DNA of 15,289 nucleotides from an uncultured Bacillota bacterium (GTDB lineage: Bacteria; Bacillota; Clostridia; Oscillospirales; Oscillospiraceae): contig CANDCW010000065.1 of NCBI GenBank assembly GCA_947383275.1, forward strand, positions 1-15,289. Direction: 5' to 3'. Shown here in pieces: positions 13,156 to 15,289 of this stretch (positions are counted from its first letter, which is position 1; each line of letters opens with the position of its first letter). Below the pieces are notes generated by a model. That model searched no databases. It saw only the letters and a program-made list of their open reading frames with translations, and was not told the DNA's origin. The position numbers were made by a program, and so were the translations under genes.

Positions 13156-14052
13156 TCAGATGGCCCGGCGCAGCAAGCCCACGCCGATGGGGCTGGGGCC
13201 GGTGTGGACGCCGATGGTTACGCCAATCTGGCAGGGCTGCTTGACCTCGGGACGGTCATGGCCCAGCTCCAGCAGGCCGTCGTAGATGGTTTGGGCAAAG
13301 GCGGCGTGCTCCTCCAAATCCAGACCGAAGCCGGTGGCCAGGACATATTGATCCAAATCGATCTCCTCCCGCCGCAAATGGCGGAAAAACAGCTCCCGCA
13401 CCTTGGCCAGCGACTTCTTCCTCCCCTGGGCAATGCCATCGGAGACCAGCCCGGCGTCCTTATATCCAATGAGGGGCTTTACCCTCAACAGGGTTCCGGT
13501 CGCCGCAGCCGCCCGGCCGATGCGCCCTCCGTGGCGGAGGTACTCCAGATCGTTGGTGGTAAAGAAAATACGCCCGGTAGGGGGCAGGGGCCTCAGCGCG
13601 TCCACCGCCGCCGCCAGAGAGAAGTCCGCGTCCCGGAGGCGGACCGCCTCCCGCACGAACAGGCCCTGAAGTACTGTGGCCAAGGCGGAATCTACCACTT
13701 GTATTTCAGCTGCGGGAAATTCCTCCCGCAGCTCCGATGCCGCGTTCAGCGCGGTCTGGAAGGAGCCGCTGAATTGGGCGTTGAGGCAGATACACAAGAT
13801 GGGCAGGCCCTGGGCCGCCAGAGGACGAAACGCGTCCAAATAATCCTCCAGGGTAGGCATGGAGGTCTTGGGGAACACTCCGGGCCGGTCAGCCATCATC
13901 TGGTAGAATTGGTGGGTGGGGATGTCCCGCTCCTCCCGGTAGTAAATCTCATCATCAAAGGCCGCGTAGTAGGACACCATGGCCACATCCAGCCGCTCCA
14001 ATTCCTCCCGCCCCAAATCGCAGGAGCTGTCGCTGACAATATGGAACCTCAT
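13156..14052 (-). CDS. DegV family fatty-acid-binding protein (298 aa)
   Basis: DegV/FakB-family proteins bind a fatty acid; FakB members present it to the FakA kinase for phosphorylation and entry into phospholipid synthesis. Visible features are the opening FHIVSDSSCDL (3-13), KTSMPTLEDYLDAF with the fatty-acid-contacting TSxP (63-66), NAQFSGSFQTALNAA (91-105), LEYLRHGGRIGRAAA (169-183), LLRVKPLIGYKDAG (188-201) and the closing VTIGVHTGPSPIGVGLL (278-294). The length is typical. The start ATG 14052 is preceded by AAAGGAGAGG; the same frame is open further upstream but without a site. No fakA (DAK2-domain) gene is in the window. It has its own strong promoter and a structured leader, so it is transcribed at least partly independently of the upstream transporter. 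Confidence 0.92.
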   Translation of the reverse strand: MRFHIVSDSSCDLGREELERLDVAMVSYYAAFDDEIYYREERDIPTHQFYQMMADRPGVFPKTSMPTLEDYLDAFRPLAAQGLPILCICLNAQFSGSFQTALNAASELREEFPAAEIQVVDSALATVLQGLFVREAVRLRDADFSLAAAVDALRPLPPTGRIFFTTNDLEYLRHGGRIGRAAAATGTLLRVKPLIGYKDAGLVSDGIAQGRKKSLAKVRELFFRHLRREEIDLDQYVLATGFGLDLEEHAAFAQTIYDGLLELGHDRPEVKQPCQIGVTIGVHTGPSPIGVGLLRRAI

Positions 14053-14072
14053 ATTCCTCTCCTTTGTTCCGT

Positions 14073-14096
14073 GGCCCGCCCTCTGCCGGACGGGCC
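14073..14096 (-). other. Stable hairpin in the degV 5' leader
   Basis: A 9-bp stem (GGCCCGTCC with GGGCGGGCC on the minus strand, one G-U) and a 6-nt loop lie between the promoter and the degV ribosome binding site. A second, smaller stem (ACCGGG with CCCGGT, about 14100-14117) lies upstream. There is no T run, so it is not a classic terminator; it may stabilise the mRNA or affect translation. Confidence 0.5.
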
Positions 14097-14130
14097 GTGA
14101 CCGGGCAGCTCCCCGGTGGGTAATAGTATA

Positions 14131-14159
14131 ATTATATATCAGCCCCGTAAAAATCTCAA
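14131..14159 (-). promoter_or_regulatory. Strong promoter of degV
   Basis: On the minus strand TTGAGA (-35, 14159-14154), an exact 17-bp spacer and a perfect TATAAT (-10, 14136-14131) lie in an AT-rich patch between the transporter stop and degV. A start near 14124 gives a 5' leader of about 70 nt. Confidence 0.8.
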
Positions 14160-14173
14160 CTGGTTTTTCGCAA

Positions 14174-15289
14174 TTATTTCTCAGATTTCCCCACGGGCCG
14201 CAGCCAGAACCACAGGGGCAGCAGGTAGAGGTAGAAAGCCAGCGGCAGGATGGACGCCCCCACCTCCATGGTGGTGAGGGGGACAGTGGCGGCAATGGCC
14301 CAGGGGACCAGCCCCGCCAGATTGATGACCGAGTTGCCGATGTTGGCCGCCAGCTCCATCTGGGGCAGCTTTCGGCTGCGGTACTCCCCGCCCAGCAGCT
14401 GGGCGCTCATAACCACGCCCACGGTCTGATTGCAAAACAGGGCGCAGCAGCCCAGGGATACCACGACATGGGCCCCGAACAGCCCGATCCGCTCCACCAG
14501 CGCCCCCACCCGGCTGGTAACCGGGGTGAGCAGGCCGGTGCCATTGAACATTCCCGAATAGGCGCAGGACAGAATTACGATGAACACCACGTTGACCATG
14601 GAGATCAGGCCGCCTCCGGACATCAGCTCCGCCAGGGCGGGCAGGGAGGGACGGTAACCCAGCACACAAGTGCGCAGCATCTCCTCCAGGGTCTGGCCCT
14701 GAACCACCAGCGCGCAGCCCGCGGCCAGCACGCAGCTCACCGCGATGGACACAATCGCGCTCACCTTTACCCAGGGCAGGATGAGCAGCGCCACGGCGGG
14801 CAGAATGGCGGGCCAGGTGAGGGAGAAGCCCTCCTCCAAGGCGGACACAATCTGAGGGTCCACCCCCTGGATGGGGTATAGGGCGGACAGGGCCGCGTAG
14901 GCCGCCAGGGAGACCGCAAAGGGGACAGGAGTGTCCCTCCACATCCGCATTTGAAAACCGTGCTGGTCCACGCCGGATACCGCCGCCGTCAGCGCCGCCG
15001 AGGAGGAGGCCGGGGACAGCCGTTCGCCAAAGTAAATGCCCGACATAATCGCCCCCGCCGTCACCGCCAGGTTGGCGCCGCCGCTGCGGGCGATGGTCAT
15101 GAGAATGACACCCGCCGTCCCCACCACGCCGAAGCAGCTGCCAAAGGCCAGGCTAAACACACTGGACAGCAGAAACGCCACCAGCACAAAGGTACCCGGC
15201 GTAATCAGCCGGACGCCCGCCCAGACAAAAAACGCGACCGTGCCGCCTGCCCGCCACAGAGCGGTGAGCAGGCCCAGCAGCAGCAGGAT
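14174..15289 (-). CDS. NhaC-family Na+/H+ antiporter-like transporter (partial at 5' end)
   Basis: The frame is open from the stop at 14174-14176 to the right edge, so about 371 C-terminal residues are visible and the N-terminus lies outside. The protein is very hydrophobic, with roughly nine or ten membrane segments. ALWRAGGTVAFFVWAGVRLI, then SLAFGSCFGVVGTAGVILM, AGAIMSGIYFGERLSP and VSGVDQ follow the NhaC order and spacing. It diverges at sites that are acidic or polar in typical NhaC: the SPLSDTTNLA stretch is SPASSSAALT, and the later SRTLEDSGTVTSPLIPW-like region is MELAANIGNSVINLAGLVPW. It is therefore an NhaC-family (IT superfamily) carrier whose substrate may not be Na+/H+. A GTG at 15187 is internal. 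No clear terminator separates it from the degV promoter, so read-through into degV is possible. Confidence 0.85.
   Translation of the reverse strand: MLLLLGLLTALWRAGGTVAFFVWAGVRLITPGTFVLVAFLLSSVFSLAFGSCFGVVGTAGVILMTIARSGGANLAVTAGAIMSGIYFGERLSPASSSAALTAAVSGVDQHGFQMRMWRDTPVPFAVSLAAYAALSALYPIQGVDPQIVSALEEGFSLTWPAILPAVALLILPWVKVSAIVSIAVSCVLAAGCALVVQGQTLEEMLRTCVLGYRPSLPALAELMSGGGLISMVNVVFIVILSCAYSGMFNGTGLLTPVTSRVGALVERIGLFGAHVVVSLGCCALFCNQTVGVVMSAQLLGGEYRSRKLPQMELAANIGNSVINLAGLVPWAIAATVPLTTMEVGASILPLAFYLYLLPLWFWLRPVGKSEK

Noticed and set aside
13153..14100. A 315-codon plus-strand open frame opposite degV
   Set aside because: Composition is Gln/Gly/Arg-rich without domains. DegV motifs, ribosome binding site and promoter are all on the minus strand.

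Overview
This 15.3 kb window reads as a chromosomal segment of a high-GC Firmicute of the Clostridia, most likely Oscillospiraceae (Flavonifractor / Intestinimonas / Pseudoflavonifractor-like). The reasons are a WalRK-type two-component system with WalH/WalI-like partners, AGGAGG-type ribosome binding sites, strongly GC-biased third codon positions, and a mix of DUF4358 lipoprotein, DegV, DUF2156 and NhaC genes. The genus is an inference. I see no rRNA, tRNA, CRISPR array, insertion sequence or prophage.

Layout. (1) Bases 1-530: the C-terminal end of an elongation factor G-like protein, closed by a bidirectional hairpin terminator. (2) Bases 566-1193: an AT-richer two-gene island, with an 84-aa protein of unknown function on the minus strand diverging from a 75-aa XRE-type regulator. 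They share a control region with a near-perfect 25-bp palindrome over the minus-strand promoter. (3) Bases 1213-11592: one long plus-strand run, probably an operon, from an extended -10 promoter to a hairpin terminator. Its order is Nudix ADP-ribose pyrophosphatase, walR, walK, walH-like, walI-like, murI (glutamate racemase), THUMP-domain RNA methyltransferase, diacylglycerol/lipid kinase, metallophosphoesterase and DUF2156 protein. Gaps are short or overlapping, except for a 94-nt leader before murI. (4) Bases 11594-13081: a minus-strand pair, a membrane-anchored SGNH/GDSL hydrolase followed by a DUF4358 lipoprotein with ATGA overlap. (5) Bases 13120-15289: minus-strand degV with its own strong promoter and structured leader, and a divergent NhaC-family transporter that runs off the right edge.

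How the genes may work together. WalRK is the essential cell-wall homeostasis system of low-GC Firmicutes, and WalH/WalI are its membrane modulators. Here it sits with the enzyme supplying D-glutamate for peptidoglycan. A neighbouring envelope SGNH hydrolase has, directly upstream of its -35, a direct repeat differing by one base from the published WalR box. That is the most interesting testable link in the window. Most of the rest is ordinary housekeeping content. I did not find a clearly novel defence or mobile system. The less-described parts are the 84-aa/XRE pair, the SGNH + DUF4358 pair, the NhaC-like carrier lacking the usual acidic motif residues, and the phosphatase with a GNCD motif.
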